Assembly (NCBI GenBank): GCA_021292105.1
Contig: CM037868.1
Location: 32,806,523-32,870,522, forward strand
Origin: Anadara kagoshimensis
Taxonomy: Eukaryota > Mollusca > Bivalvia > Arcoida > Arcidae
Length of the DNA stretch: 64,000 nt
Reading direction: 5' to 3'
The notes under the pieces are model-generated. The model had not been told where the DNA came from. It did no database searches and worked only from the letters and a program-made list of their open reading frames with translations. This document shows positions 53,176 to 64,000 of this stretch, in pieces (positions within the stretch are counted from its first letter, which is position 1; each line of letters starts with the position of its first letter). The position numbers and the translations under genes are program-made.

Positions 53176-54100
53176 TGTGGACTAAATCTGCATCACTTGC
53201 ATCTGGTATGATATGTGTATAGGCAGAATATCCATGATTTCTGACTTTGTCGTTATCACTGATGTACATATATATATACATGTAGGCATAATGTTCATGT
53301 TTTTTATTGTCAGCATCAGAGATGAATGGCAGTACTATACTTGAACAGAATATCCTTCCAAACCTCAAGGTGTCTCTCCACTGTGGACTTGACCCTTATT
53401 AACTAAAATGTAGTGTCTTTCCTTGTCATCTGACTTAAATGTTTGGTGTTGTGCCAGTATAATGGTAGTATAGTGGTCTGTGATGTTTATTTGTAACAAT
53501 GCACACAAGTAAATTAGCACATTAAAGGTTGCATAAGTGTGCACTAGTACAAATTTGTATAACTTAAATTCTTACATTATAGCAATAAATATTTGTACCA
53601 TCCTGAATTTTACTAATTTTGAGGCATTATTGCAAATATTACCAGATTTCTGTACCATTTTCATATGAATTCAACTTTCTTCTGAGCTATATATCACAAA
53701 ATACACAATCCCTAAGGAGACTGTACATATAACATAGCACTTGGATAGCTAGGATATTTTTAAGACACTGACACCTGTCAGATTGAGGTCCCTATTTCTT
53801 TAATTGAGGGGCTGGCAAAGTACAAATTATTTGGTAATTCATTAATTTAAATAACCCCCTTGCCAATGTAAATATATTGTTATGGGAAAAATTCCAATTG
53901 GAAGTATTAATGGTTTTTCATAATATGAATTTCTCAGTAATTATGTATACTATATATCTTCATAATAAACCACATTAAGGCATACAGTTATACCATGCTG
54001 TATGTCTTTAAATAATAAGAAATCAATCTTTATTGCATTGGTTTTTTGTTGATTGAATTTTTTGCAATTTTATCTGAAGGGTGGCAAGAAAAATCTCTGT
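53176..54100. other. No gene; unique AT-rich sequence
   Basis: After the minisatellite ends I see only ordinary sequence, with a TATATA stretch near 53270. No exon or repeat was recognised. Confidence 0.4.
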
Positions 54101-54109
54101 TGTTGACAG

Positions 54110-54560
54110 TATGACTATGGTAGAGTGGAGTAATGGTATTTTACTATGCAGTAAACAATTTAAGGTCAAGATGGTTTTCATTTATACAGTTGAAGTCAGT
54201 TTTGGGATTGTGGAGTAAAGTAATGGTGTAATGACCAAGTAAATTTTCTTTCACTTATATCGAGACGGTCTGTTCTAGGATGGTTGTGTGGCGTAATGGT
54301 GTTTAATGCCAAAATAAATATTCTTTCACTCATATGGATGCGGTCAGTTTTGAGGTAGTAGAGTGGAGTAATCTTGTTTTACACACCAGTCAAGATTACC
54401 AAATTTATATTGAGGCAATCAGTTTTGGGATGGTTATGTGGAGCAATAACAACTTGCACCCAGGTCAAGCTTTATCAATTCTAAGGTGGTGTAGTGGAGT
54501 AATATAGAATAATGCCCTGCCAAGATTTTGTCACCAATTCATTTGCTGAGGCCGTCATTT
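54110..54560 (+). repeat. Degenerate ~108-bp tandem repeat
   Basis: TCAGTTTTGGGAT and GTGGAGTAATGGTG phrases recur about four times with TTTCACTTATATCGAG between them. 54560-55040 is featureless. Confidence 0.6.
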
Positions 54561-55044
54561 CTTAGTGAGGAAAATGGAGTACCCAGAGAAAACCGGGAAA
54601 TATTGGCAAGCAAACTGACACACTTTTAACATTGGGAAGGATTTGAACTTGGGCAGGGAGAGTCACTGTGGTTGATAATATGATGTTTTAGAATTAGTCA
54701 CCGAGATCCCCCTAAGATAATGCAGGACAAAGAGGGGTCAGAGAAAACAATTGAATTTGGGCAAGATATAACTGGACTGTAAATAAGTGTAGTGAGTATT
54801 CATGTCAACTTTTTTTTACATGTATATTGAAACACTCGGTCGTTTTGAATAATTCAAAAAGTAAGATTTTTCAGTTTAGGATTTAAAATTGTAAAATTAT
54901 GAGATACCAGTGGTGCCAATGAGCGGAGTTTTGACAGATATGTCTTAAGCATTCTCAGCCCAACAGGATTGGGAATTTTATCCCATAGGCATCATTGGCC
55001 AACTTGATTTCCAATTCATCTTTAGTGGTGGACCAGACTCTAAG

Positions 55045-55400
55045 GGTGGTCAGGTAGCTCAGTCGGTAGAGCATCCCACTAGTATTGGGAAGGTCTGGAT
55101 GGAACCTGGTGGGTTAAATTCAAAGTAAATAAATTGTAAACAAAAAAAGCCGGGGGGGGGGGGGGGGGGGTGTGTGTGTGGCTGTGGCTGTGGCAGACCA
55201 GGCTGGCTCAAAGTGTGACAGTGTAGATTGAGTCAGCAGATGCCCTGCTAGTAAATTTGGCCAATGCAATTTAGTTGCACCTTAATCATGTTTGTCGCAA
55301 CCAGGCTTGGTAGGTGGTGGGGTAACTCAGTGGGTAGAGTATCATGCTAGTATTGGGAAGGTCCAGGTTTGCGCTGCATTTTTCTCTTTCCTGTTTAACC
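55045..55400 (+). repeat. Three tRNA-like heads (GGTAGCTCAGTC...TAGTATTGGGAAGG)
   Basis: GGTCAGGTAGCTCAGTCGGT at 55047, a weak copy near 55200-55250 and GGGTAACTCAGTGGGTAGAG at 55318, each followed by CTAGTATTGGGAAGGTC. A further decayed copy is at 55893-55975, after a C10 run, and one at 20882. Poly-G at 55153-55170. Confidence 0.65.
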
Positions 55401-55740
55401 ACTGCGGTAGCTCAGTTGGTAGAGTGCTCGCCACATAAGTGGGAGGTCGTGGGTTCAGTCCCCGGCCTAGTCTGACCCAAGACTTGAAAGTGGGTAGTGA
55501 CTGTTCTTCCGCCAAGCACTTGGCATTACGAAATGAAAATCGTGGTTCTTTCGGATGGGGACTTAAAATAAACAAGGTCCCGTGTCATGGTGGGCTTTGC
55601 ACGCTAAAGAACCCTGCTGTATAATGCCAACAGTGCAACGCACAGGCAAAATTTCTGCACCTTCGTCTATAGTTGGCGACATCTCGATATAAGTGAAATA
55701 TTCTTGACTGGGACGTTCAACACCATTACTCAACTCAACT
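55401..55740 (+). mobile_element. tRNA-headed SINE, family A, full length
   Basis: GCGGTAGCTCAGTTGGTAGA head, GGGTTCAGTCCCCGG B-box region, body GCCAAGCACTTGGCATTACG, tail CGATATAAGTGAAATATTC ... CACCATTACTCAACTCAAC. The best copy of the family here. Confidence 0.88.
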
Positions 55741-57618
55741 TTCCTGTTACATTTGGGGACATGTCCAACCAAGGCAAGTGGCAGAGCTGTCACCAAGCAG
55801 ATGGTCCCAGGGTGGAACCTGGTGGTTTTAATTCAAGGGAATCAAATCGAAATAAAGGAAGGAAGGAATGTAGCGGGCCAGACTTGATATATGACCAATT
55901 AGCTCAATCAGTGGAGCCCCCCCCCCCCTTAGTACTGGTTACTACTGGGGAGATCTCTGGTTCAAGTTTTGATTTGACCACTGCATTTTTTGTTAATTAC
56001 TTAATATCTAGTCCGACTAATCAGCCCACTAAACCCCCATTTTAATTTTTCGACTTTTTGGAGGTTTGTGTTAATATCCAATTGTTTATGAATTTTATTC
56101 TAAACCGGTTAAATGTGAAAACGCAATACATGAACGTCGATTTGTCATTAATTTGTTCATCAACAAGACTTCATCTTGACTTGATAGGTCAGTATGTGTA
56201 AACTGTAATAAAAACTATGTTGATCGATTTCACAAAAAGTATTTTATTAAACAAAATGAAAATCACACATAATGTAGATACGTGTACAATAATTATATTT
56301 CCAAAATTTTAACACCGTATGACTTGTGTGACTAAGTGAGAAACGCGTCGCATGATAGTATGACTGCGTGTTACAATCTGACAAAACGGAGGGGGGGGTG
56401 TCTAAAAACGCAGTTTTCTTGTTCAAACAGATGCATGTACTTAAGTTATTTATAAAATGTTAAAATCGGAAAGTTATCAAACTATTTCTCAAGTATTAGC
56501 TCCTTATTTCTTGCCATTTTCGATGCGTTTTCCATTTTCACGGTTTTGAGCTCGCCGAAAGATGCGTTGTACCGTATGATAGTCGTCTTCGGTCTGCCTA
56601 AATCATGTCAAGGGAGGATTTCATGCCAAGGTAGACGCCAAGGGAAATGAAATGCGCCAAGGAAGTTTGTGTGCAATCTAGAAACTTATTTTTTTGTATA
56701 CTGAATTATAAATGAATAAAGTATATTTTCTGAAAAAATGGAAATAATTTTTCAGTAAAAAGCCGAGTTATTCCAACTTTGACCTTGTCCGTGTAAATTC
56801 TGTGACGAAAGAGAGGTAACTCTAGTTTTTCTACATACATGTATATAGTCGAACTGGTTTAACAATGGAATGTCATTGTTCAAAGTATAATAATTATTAT
56901 TATTATAATTATTATTATTAATCTCATTAATATTATTATTAAATAATAAAAATCATAATGTTGTTTCTTTGTTGTCTTCTAATAATGACCATTATTATAA
57001 ACTTATGCAATTAAAAGAAAAGAATGTGCTATTGTATTTACATTTTTTATCAGTAGTTTTCAGTGTATGTAATATTGAAAATATATTTCTAATTTTATTA
57101 AATTATTATTATATCGTATTTTTAGCCTATTACATTTACAATTTTTACTGATTGGGCCCTAAAAATGGGGATCATTAATTACGTCTAAGGCTATTAAACA
57201 CTATCGTCATATTTTCATAAAAAAATTATTATATAATTAATTGTAAAATAAATTATATTTATTTCGCCAAAAAATGAGTATTTCGTAACATATTTAAACA
57301 GGAAAATGGGACTCATAAGAGTTGGTATGGTTTCAGGCCGCACGTGTGTATACCGAAGGTAATCCCATAATTGGCTAATTAACTGTAATTACCTGCCGCG
57401 TGAGAACACCTGGTTTATCAACAGGTATTATTCTGATAATTGATGGTCAAAAGATTCTTTAAACCCAGTTATTGACCGGCCTGTACACTGACTGTACTTA
57501 TAACATCCCAGCAAGATAATTCACTTATATTTGTGTATTAATACACACATGAATTCTTATAACACCCCGTCATAACTTAAAATAAGTTATGAAATTATGA
57601 GTGTTCAGACTACACAAA

Positions 57619-57883
57619 ATTGATAATATTTTGTGTGTTATATGTATTATACATGTATTATATGTGTGCACACTGAAATGTTATATTTAAATTAGAATTG
57701 TACTATGGGCATTTAGCCTTGCATACTTAAATAAAACTATATACATGTATAATATTGATAATATTTTGTGTGTTATATGTATTATACATGTATTATATGT
57801 GTGTACACTGAAATGTTATATTTAAATTAGAATTGTACTATGGGCATTTAGCCTTGCATACTTAAATAAAACTATATACATGT
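57619..57883 (+). repeat. 133-bp direct tandem duplication
   Basis: TTGATAATATTTTGTGTGTT at about 57620 and 57753; both copies run to AAATAAAACTATATACATGT. Nearly identical. Confidence 0.88.
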
Positions 57884-57975
57884 ATATATATAACACCCCG
57901 TCAAGATAATTCTACACATGAATTCTTATAACAACCCGCTCAAGCTGTCAAGATAATTCACTTAATTTATATTAC

Positions 57976-58197
57976 ACCCGGCCCCGGTTTCACAATCATT
58001 CCTTAGCTAAGATTTTCCTTAACTTAAATCTGGCAAAATTTTAAAAAATTCATAATTTTTAAGGTGTTAATTTTAAGATCGCATCAAGATTAAGACATTT
58101 GCATTTAGTTTTAACAAAAATATTCATCAATAGTTCCAAAAATTTGCTAAATTTTAGTTATGGAAAATCTTAGCTAAGGAATGATTGTGAAACCGGT
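57976..58197. mobile_element. MITE with CCGGTTTCACAATCATTCCT ends
   Basis: The left end CCGGTTTCACAATCATTCCT pairs with AGGAATGATTGTGAAACCGG on the right, extended by TAGCTAAGATTTTCC / GGAAAATCTTAGCTA (~35 bp). AT-rich interior. Confidence 0.87.
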
Positions 58198-58917
58198 CAA
58201 GATAATTCAATTATATGAATGCAGTAATAAAATGTATAGCTGTGTATTGACCATCTCTATCAAAAAGAAAATGACTGTATTACATTTAATAATTCATTAG
58301 GAAGATTTGAAACACTTATTTCAAAATTAAATCAAATAATATTATTAACACAACAGTTTGATTTCTTCTAAACGTGTTATTAAATAACAGCAGTCTTAAA
58401 CCACATGAATGGCTCCTTTATTAGGAGGGATTTACCAAGAGCATGCTCTATTATAAGGAGGGACTTACCAATAACAGCACAGAATAACGGCCATATTGTA
58501 ACCAGTCAACGGTGCAATAAGAAATATTTAAATAATCAATTATTAATCAACAAAATGACTAATAGAATTCAGAATATATTCTTTATTCATTAATAATTCA
58601 GTATACAAAAAAATAAGTTTCTAGCTTGCACACAAACTTCCTTGGCGCATTTCATTTCCCTTGGCGTCTACCTTGGCATGAAATCCTCCTTGGCATGATT
58701 TAGGCAGACCCATGGCCTTAGCTCCTTAGTTGTCCATATTTAAAATTATTTCTCTACAGACACTTAAAATATAAATCTATCAAAGTCAGTTTTAACTTCG
58801 ATTGACTGGTTTTAACAGATTAATAACAAAATTTGTTCTTCTATGTAAACAGCAACATATGTCTCTGATGTAAACAAGAAAATTTGTTACAAACGCGCTG
58901 ATTGGTCAATTCAGCTA

Positions 58918-59287
58918 TGGCTAGTTATTCAGCTATCTGGGGGTTTCCAGGCCTGCGATCCTATAGATAGCTGAGCTATCCTAGGGTTTGCTGTTGCAAA
59001 AATGGGTTTGAAGTTATTAATTCATTAAAACCTCAGCTTTTAATGTAATACTTCTTTGCATCTCAAAATACCAGGAGATATAGGGGGTTATTTTTCAGGT
59101 ATCTATGGGTTCGCACCTGCTATCTATGGGATAGCAGACAGCTATCCCATAGATAGCTGATTTAACTCACAATACCTGCAGGTATCGAGAGTTACGGTCT
59201 GGTATCTATAGGATAGCAGCCAGCTATCCTATAGATAGCTGAGCTATCCTAGGGTTAGCTGATTTTTGCATCAATTGGCGTGCCATA
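58918..59287 (-). repeat. Right inverted arm of the 16.6-kb insertion
   Basis: Reverse complement of 42717-43090; strongest from 59030 outward (AGCTATCCTAGGGTTAGCTG, CTGCAGGTATCGAGAGTTAC). The inner end has diverged. Confidence 0.82.
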
Positions 59288-59294
59288 TTTACTT

Positions 59295-60220
59295 CCCCAT
59301 ATTAGGTTTGAACGGTTTGATACTCGAGTTTAATTCCACTTAGCATTACTGATGTAATATTTTTGAACTGAAGGCAAAGCCTTTTGTGCAAAAATTTGAG
59401 ACAGCCCATTATACTTTGTAAATTCATAAAATTTTTAGAAAATTAACTTATTTCTTATATTTACAATATTTATCAAAAATAATTTTATTGCTGTCTCACA
59501 TTTTCCATATTAATTTGAAAACAATTTTGAAATGTGCTGTTGTGCACCTTCTCATAAAATGGGTCTTCTCCTGTCAGTCAACAAGAGCATGGGACATCTG
59601 ATGTCATCACGTCAGCAGGTGGAGCAATGTCTCTATGAAGTTGCAAAGTATAGCCGATGTCAAATACTTTATTGAAACAAAGATATTGCAATTGTAAACA
59701 TATAATTATAGTATCTCAGAATTTTAAGAATTGTATTTATATGTTTATACCAGAAGTGATGTCCTTGGTGACGTATTACATCATACACACAAAAAGATCT
59801 GCCGTGTGGCTGTCTTTTCAAAATGTTAAATCTCCATATCGGCAATGTTTTACTATGTGCAGGGATTTTCTATGGTGATGTCCGATTACAGGGATTTTTC
59901 TGGCTTTTTTGGGGAAAGGGACTTGGAATGGAATTGGGAAAATTAACCAACAAATCAACATTTTGGGAAAAAAATGAAAAAGAAAAAAAAAAGATTCATT
60001 AATTTACTCATTTTGACATCTTTCAATAATACATGTAATCTTACAGTGCTGTGAGTCCGAATTTCTTTTAAACAAGTTGCTTCCCTTGGACCAGACATAC
60101 ATTGAATACATATCACCATAAATGCAGGTTATTATAAAGATATAAAGCCAAGTGGAAACATGGGATTTTGTCACTTATTCCCTGACGTTAAACACCATTA
60201 CAACTCGACTCCTAAACGGT
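59295..60220. other. No gene; truncated CAGGGATTTTT-family element at 59889-60000
   Basis: ACAGGGATTTTTCTGGCTTT with TTGGGAAAA words marks an element lacking its right end. The rest shows nothing I can name. Confidence 0.5.
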
Positions 60221-60222
60221 AA

Positions 60223-60830
60223 AACCTGTCTATAAAGGCTGCCAAAGCGAACAAGTAAAAGTGGCCCTCATGGGCAGGTGACCTTTATATACAGGTTCAA
60301 ATAATATGAATAAAGAACATTTTGGAAACAATTCTACTGGCCTTTATAAGCAGGTGGCCTTTATATACAGGTTCAAATAATATGAATAAAGAACAATTTG
60401 GAAACAATTCTACTGGCCTTTATAAGCAGGTGACCTTTATATACAGGTTCAAATAATACGAATAAAGAGCAATTTGGAAACAATTCTACTGGCCTTTATA
60501 AGCAGGTGGCCTTTATATACAGGTTCAAATAATATGAATAAAGAACAATTTGGAAACAATTCTACTGGCCTTTATAAGCAGGTGACCTTTATATACAGGT
60601 TCAAATAATATGAATAAAGAACAATTTGGAAACAATTCTACTGGCTTTTGTAAGCAGGTGGCCTTTATATACAGGTTCAAATAGTATGAATAAAGAACAA
60701 TTTGGAAACAATTCTACTGGCCTTTATAAGCAGGTGGCCTTTATATACAGGTTCAAATAATATGAATAAAGAACAATTTGGAAACAATTCTACTGGCCTT
60801 TATAAGCAGGTGACCTTTAAGACAAGTTGA
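60223..60830 (+). repeat. 76-bp minisatellite, seven units
   Basis: GCAGGTGACCTTTATATACA at 60274, then GCAGGTGG/GCAGGTGA at exact 76-bp steps to 60806. Preceded by the AAACCTGTCTATAAAGGCTG lead. Unit: GGTTCAAATAATATGAATAA ... TTCTACTGGCCTTTATAA. Very uniform. Confidence 0.92.
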
Positions 60831-61297
60831 ACTGTATATAAATGTACTCGTCCGTTGTAAATATTTGAATTAGAGGTCAAGTGGACAGGTCCATTTTATT
60901 TTAACGTATAAATGTATCTACAATATTCATAGAATTAATTTTATTTACCTGTATATTATGTGAAAAGTCAGAGGAGAAGCAAGAATTTTACTTGCGTTTG
61001 CCCAGGTAAGGTCAAGACACACAGGTCAAAGGTCATACACATGATAAAAGTCATTATTCTCTTATGAATGTATATAAATATAGGCTACCACAAATTTTTA
61101 AAATTATTAACAGCCAAATTTCCAAATTTTGTGAAATATATATATATTATTTTATAATTTATTTTTAATTTTTTTGAAATTTTTTTTAGCATATATTTAG
61201 AAAATAAAATAAAGGAAAAACGAAATAATGGGTTTTTTGAAAGAACTTCCCAGAAATTAATTAGCCAATGATGATTTTGGCTACCTAAAGAATATTA

Positions 61298-62400
61298 CAG
61301 TGCGACTTCCGAAAACCGGCCCTTCCAAAAACCGATCACCTCTTTATACCGAACATGCGGGGCCGGTCCCGAATTTATCCTTCTTTGTTTATATTAAAAA
61401 AACTTCCATAAACCGGCCCCTCTGAATTCCGAATACCGGCCTTTTTAAAGTGCCAAATTTACGTTACATCTCAATAATTTACCTCCAAAAACCGACCGTC
61501 GGGTGTCGCAATGCATCGTTGAACCGTAACGGAAAGTGATTTTCTCTTGTCAGTTAATCCAATCACTGAAATAACAGCGTGTCATCATGTACTGGTGTAA
61601 ACCGGATAATGATTTGAGAGGTCCTGTGCAGGTGTACTTGTATGATTAATAAAATCGATCTTAATTGTTCCCATTGTTGTTTGATTATGAAATTATTGCT
61701 GTTGTTGTTCTTCTGATTTTAAAACAAACAAACGATTAAATCCTGTTTATTTTTCTTTTACTTTCTGTTTGCAAAACGATTCTAAGTTTAGAATTTTATA
61801 GATTGATCTTTACCGAGTTTTTTTAAACTTTAGATTTTAAGGCATAATTAAAAAAAAAAAACTGTCCTTTATAAAAAATTGAGTTGCCGATATTATTCGA
61901 AATGGTTTCATTTCAGTGGTCATAAAATGTAAATGTTTAAACCTTAATTCATTATTACGGTTTGATTGTTATATGAAATGTTTGTGTGAAACTTTGCCAA
62001 ATGTTAAAACCAACGGCTAAGCGGTGTAGAATTGAATTGTCTTTGGATGATAAAATTAACCACGAACTCCCACTTACGGAGCGAGTCAACACAGGCAGCC
62101 AATTACAATATACATTTTGAGAACTGCAGTTGTATGTATTAATCTGTCAGATGTTTAGCTTTAGATTTAAACTAAAGTTACTTGATAAAATCAAGAACGG
62201 AATTTCAGATTACAACTACGATCAATGCTAAATTTAATCCACTGACATTTGTCAAAACATAGTTTGATAAAATTCGGAAATGGATGAGATTCGGACCGGA
62301 TCGGACCTACCGGATTCATAGGCCCTCTAAATACCGGTCCCTCTGAAAACCGACCAAATTCCTCGGTCCCACGGGCGGCCGGTTTTCGGAAGTTGCACTG
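61298..62400. mobile_element. Tigger/pogo-like non-autonomous element, 1,103 bp
   Basis: Starts CAGTGCGACTTCCGAAAACC and ends GGTTTTCGGAAGTTGCACTG, TA on both sides (61296-61297, 62401-62402). Subterminal ACCGGCC/CCGAAAACCGG words on both sides. No transposase ORF. Confidence 0.87.
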
Positions 62401-62402
62401 TA

Positions 62403-63019
62403 TAACTGTACATGGATAAGAAATGTGTGCTACTTTTTAATTTTTATTGAAATTAAAATTTATAAAAAAAATCAGTAGCTAACGCAAAACATGCTTAATC
62501 TGTGTAACTTTGTTGTTGATATTTTAATATACATTCATTGATAAATAATGACCTTTTTTGAAGAAAAATATTTTTTCAGAATTTTTTACGTGGTGTAGGT
62601 GAATGGTTTTTTAAATTTGCAAATTTGCAATTTTTTTATAGAGATATTCATGTATATGTAGATTTTGATTTTCATGATCAAGCGAACCAAGAGAATTGAA
62701 AATAAAAATGATGGCGATCTCAATAGTGGGAAAATTGATTTAAAAGAAAACTTTTGTTCTTTGGGAGAACATTATAAATACACAAAGTTTTCCCAAATTT
62801 TATATATTTCCCCCAAATTCCAGAAAATTCCAAGAAAATTTTATTTTCAAGAAAAACAAACTTTATTATATACATTTAAATCATAAAGTTAAGATATCAC
62901 TTTCAAATACAGGGATAACTTCAATATTTTAATGTATGAACAAAATTTGATATGATTATTGTGATGTAAACCTATGGCAAATATACCAATAAATCTTTAA
63001 AGTTATTTATGGATGGCAG
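62403..63019. other. No gene; AT-rich sequence
   Basis: I see no repeat, splice-flanked ORF or other feature. The 73-codon ORF at 62665 is Lys/Asn-rich and unfamiliar. Confidence 0.4.
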
Positions 63020-63381
63020 CAGGGATTCATCAAGGGCCTATTTAGGGCCGAAATTCGGCCCCATTCCCAATGAAAAAATGTAGATTTTTTCTCAAAATTG
63101 ACTGAGAAAATTCCCAATTAGAAAATTGTGTTGTTTTCAAATGAAAAAGAAAGTAAATTTTGTGAAAGCCCCCAAATCAGCAAAATTGAATAAAAGATTC
63201 TAGATTATTTTAAAACAACATATGAAAGGAAGATGAAGATACTGCTTCTATATCAAAGGCTTCTGATGTCATGAGAAAACCAACTTCTGACACGAGGTTT
63301 TCCCAAATTGAGCAAAAAGTCGATAGTTTTTCTTAATTTTTAATTTAGGACCTTTTCCCAAAAGACCCTGATAAATCCCTG
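63020..63381. mobile_element. CAGGGATT-family element, copy 3
   Basis: Ends CAGGGATTCATCAAGGG and GATAAATCCCTG with TGGCAG on both sides (63014-63019, 63382-63387). TTCCCAA-rich like 15090-15505. From 63388 to 64000 only a C16 run (63727) and unnamed sequence. Confidence 0.78.
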
Positions 63382-64000
63382 TGGCAGTGTATAATGCCAG
63401 AACCCTATAAATCACAGAAACCGGCTAATAAATATCCCATTGAAGAGTAAAATATCAAATTTGAAATTGGTCACTCAGGTTTTCTCCCAATAGCCAGAAA
63501 GTTTTGTGGATTGAGAGTTCATGATTGAGTAAACACACAAACTTTATGATGAAGCCTCATATCGTAAAATTGTCTGACAGGTGTCGAACCTTTGTGATTA
63601 GAAATTACCATTCTCTGTTATTAATGGTAATAGTGATAATAATAAACACAATTACCTTAATTCACTTTGTATCTTGTGACCACACAAGTCCCCAGTTAAG
63701 TTGATAGAAAGGAGTTTATCCCAACACCCCCCCCCCCCCCCCACATCAATAATACATATTTTTCAAAAAAAAGCAAAATCAAAAAGTACTTTAAATTGTC
63801 CCCAATCCAAAAATACTCCTTAGATGTTTCATTTTGCACATTTGTATGAAAAAAATGTGCAGAAATATCGGACAAATCCAAAAGATGGAGTATACTACAG
63901 AACCAGATGCATGACATGGACGATTGATGACCTTGACCATGTTGACCTTTGGTCAAGGTCATATAACTTACAGAGCTCTCCATTCACAGATTTTGTGGTT

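Larger units (their letters stand above)
56591..58710. mobile_element. 2.1-kb foldback element with ~143-bp inverted arms
   Basis: GGTCTGCCTAAATCATG at 56591 and CATGATTTAGGCAGACC ending at 58710 begin arms that stay ~93% alike through CGCCAAGGGAAATGAAATGC and ACTTATTTTTTTGTATACTG. No certain target duplication. The interior is AT-rich, with a tandem duplication and a MITE; no ORF above 62 codons. Confidence 0.85.
42717..59287. mobile_element. ~16.6-kb insertion bounded by ~370-bp inverted repeats
   Basis: ATGGCACGCCAATTGATGC begins the left arm, and its reverse complement ends the right arm at 59286. The arms match for about 300 bp at high identity and weaken by ~370 bp. TTTACTT stands on both sides (42710-42716, 59288-59294), and a 50-bp host tandem repeat is interrupted at exactly this point. 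Inside there is no long ORF but a minisatellite, SINEs, a hAT element and a foldback element. It is either a giant non-autonomous transposon or a composite mobilised by its two arms. Confidence 0.72.

Noticed and set aside
46886-53368. ORFs of 60-86 codons on both strands in the 61-bp array
   Set aside because: They simply translate the repeat, change frame between units and have no start context.
53320-53390. Exon-like SASEMNGSTILEQN stretch at the end of the minisatellite
   Set aside because: A CAG acceptor exists, but the frame ends in a stop soon after and no VPS13 similarity is seen.
55401-55475. tRNA genes suggested by A/B-box sequences (also 6036, 30604, 40065, 46100, 55047)
   Set aside because: They are heads of SINEs: body and tail follow and the cloverleaf is not preserved.
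59577-59622. Exon-like piece after CTCCTGTCAG
   Set aside because: In phase 0 it meets a stop within eight codons, and the downstream donor is poor.
60966-61004. Possible exon ending GCCCAG|GTAAGG
   Set aside because: Good donor, but no acceptor gives phase 0 with it and the short peptide matches nothing in VPS13.

Overview
The window is invertebrate nuclear DNA. It is AT-rich, has long introns and no bacterial-style gene packing, and is full of short non-autonomous transposons, tRNA-headed SINEs and minisatellites. The SINE tails, the elements that open with GCTCACCTG and carry a tandem core, and the large number of palindromic MITEs are typical of molluscs. A marine bivalve is my best guess from family knowledge; species is not determined.

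The only protein-coding gene I can support is a plus-strand VPS13 gene of the A/C type (bridge-like lipid-transfer protein). Sixteen exons can be read by eye between 1116 and 38790, 1,851 nt or 617 codons in total. Fifteen keep phase 0 and one junction (exons 8/9) is phase 2; all have AG/GT borders. They cover the segment just before the VAB (Vps13 adaptor-binding, formerly SHR-BD) domain and several of its repeats, each with the conserved Asn of the N-x-x-G/P type motif (exons 4, 8, 10, 13). The gene starts upstream of the window. Conserved parts after the last exon I can see (rest of VAB, APT1, ATG2-C/DH and PH regions) are not found, so it probably continues past 64000.

Layout: 1-8.3 kb holds exons 1-5 with three copies of a 5-bp-TSD transposon, Tigger-like and other MITEs, and SINEs. 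The 8.3-19.2 kb stretch is a large intron with a 27-nt microexon, two GCTCACCTG elements with tandem cores, and two hAT-like elements. Exons 7-12 lie at 19.2-26.7 kb, and here two exons have spawned tandem arrays from their own 3' ends. Exons 13-16 lie at 28.3-38.8 kb, with a decayed second copy of exon 13 upstream. From 38.8 to 64 kb no exon is convincing. This part is dominated by a ~16.6-kb unit (42717-59287) bounded by ~370-bp inverted repeats and a probable target-site duplication. It contains a ~5-kb 61-bp minisatellite that is itself split by a hAT element with a transposase remnant.

The most notable observation is that three exons of one gene (7, 10, 13) have been copied in tandem inside the neighbouring introns. 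In two cases dozens of copies of a splice-donor-like sequence are kept. The second is the 16.6-kb inverted-repeat-bounded insertion. No toxin, viral, CRISPR or operon-type system was seen.
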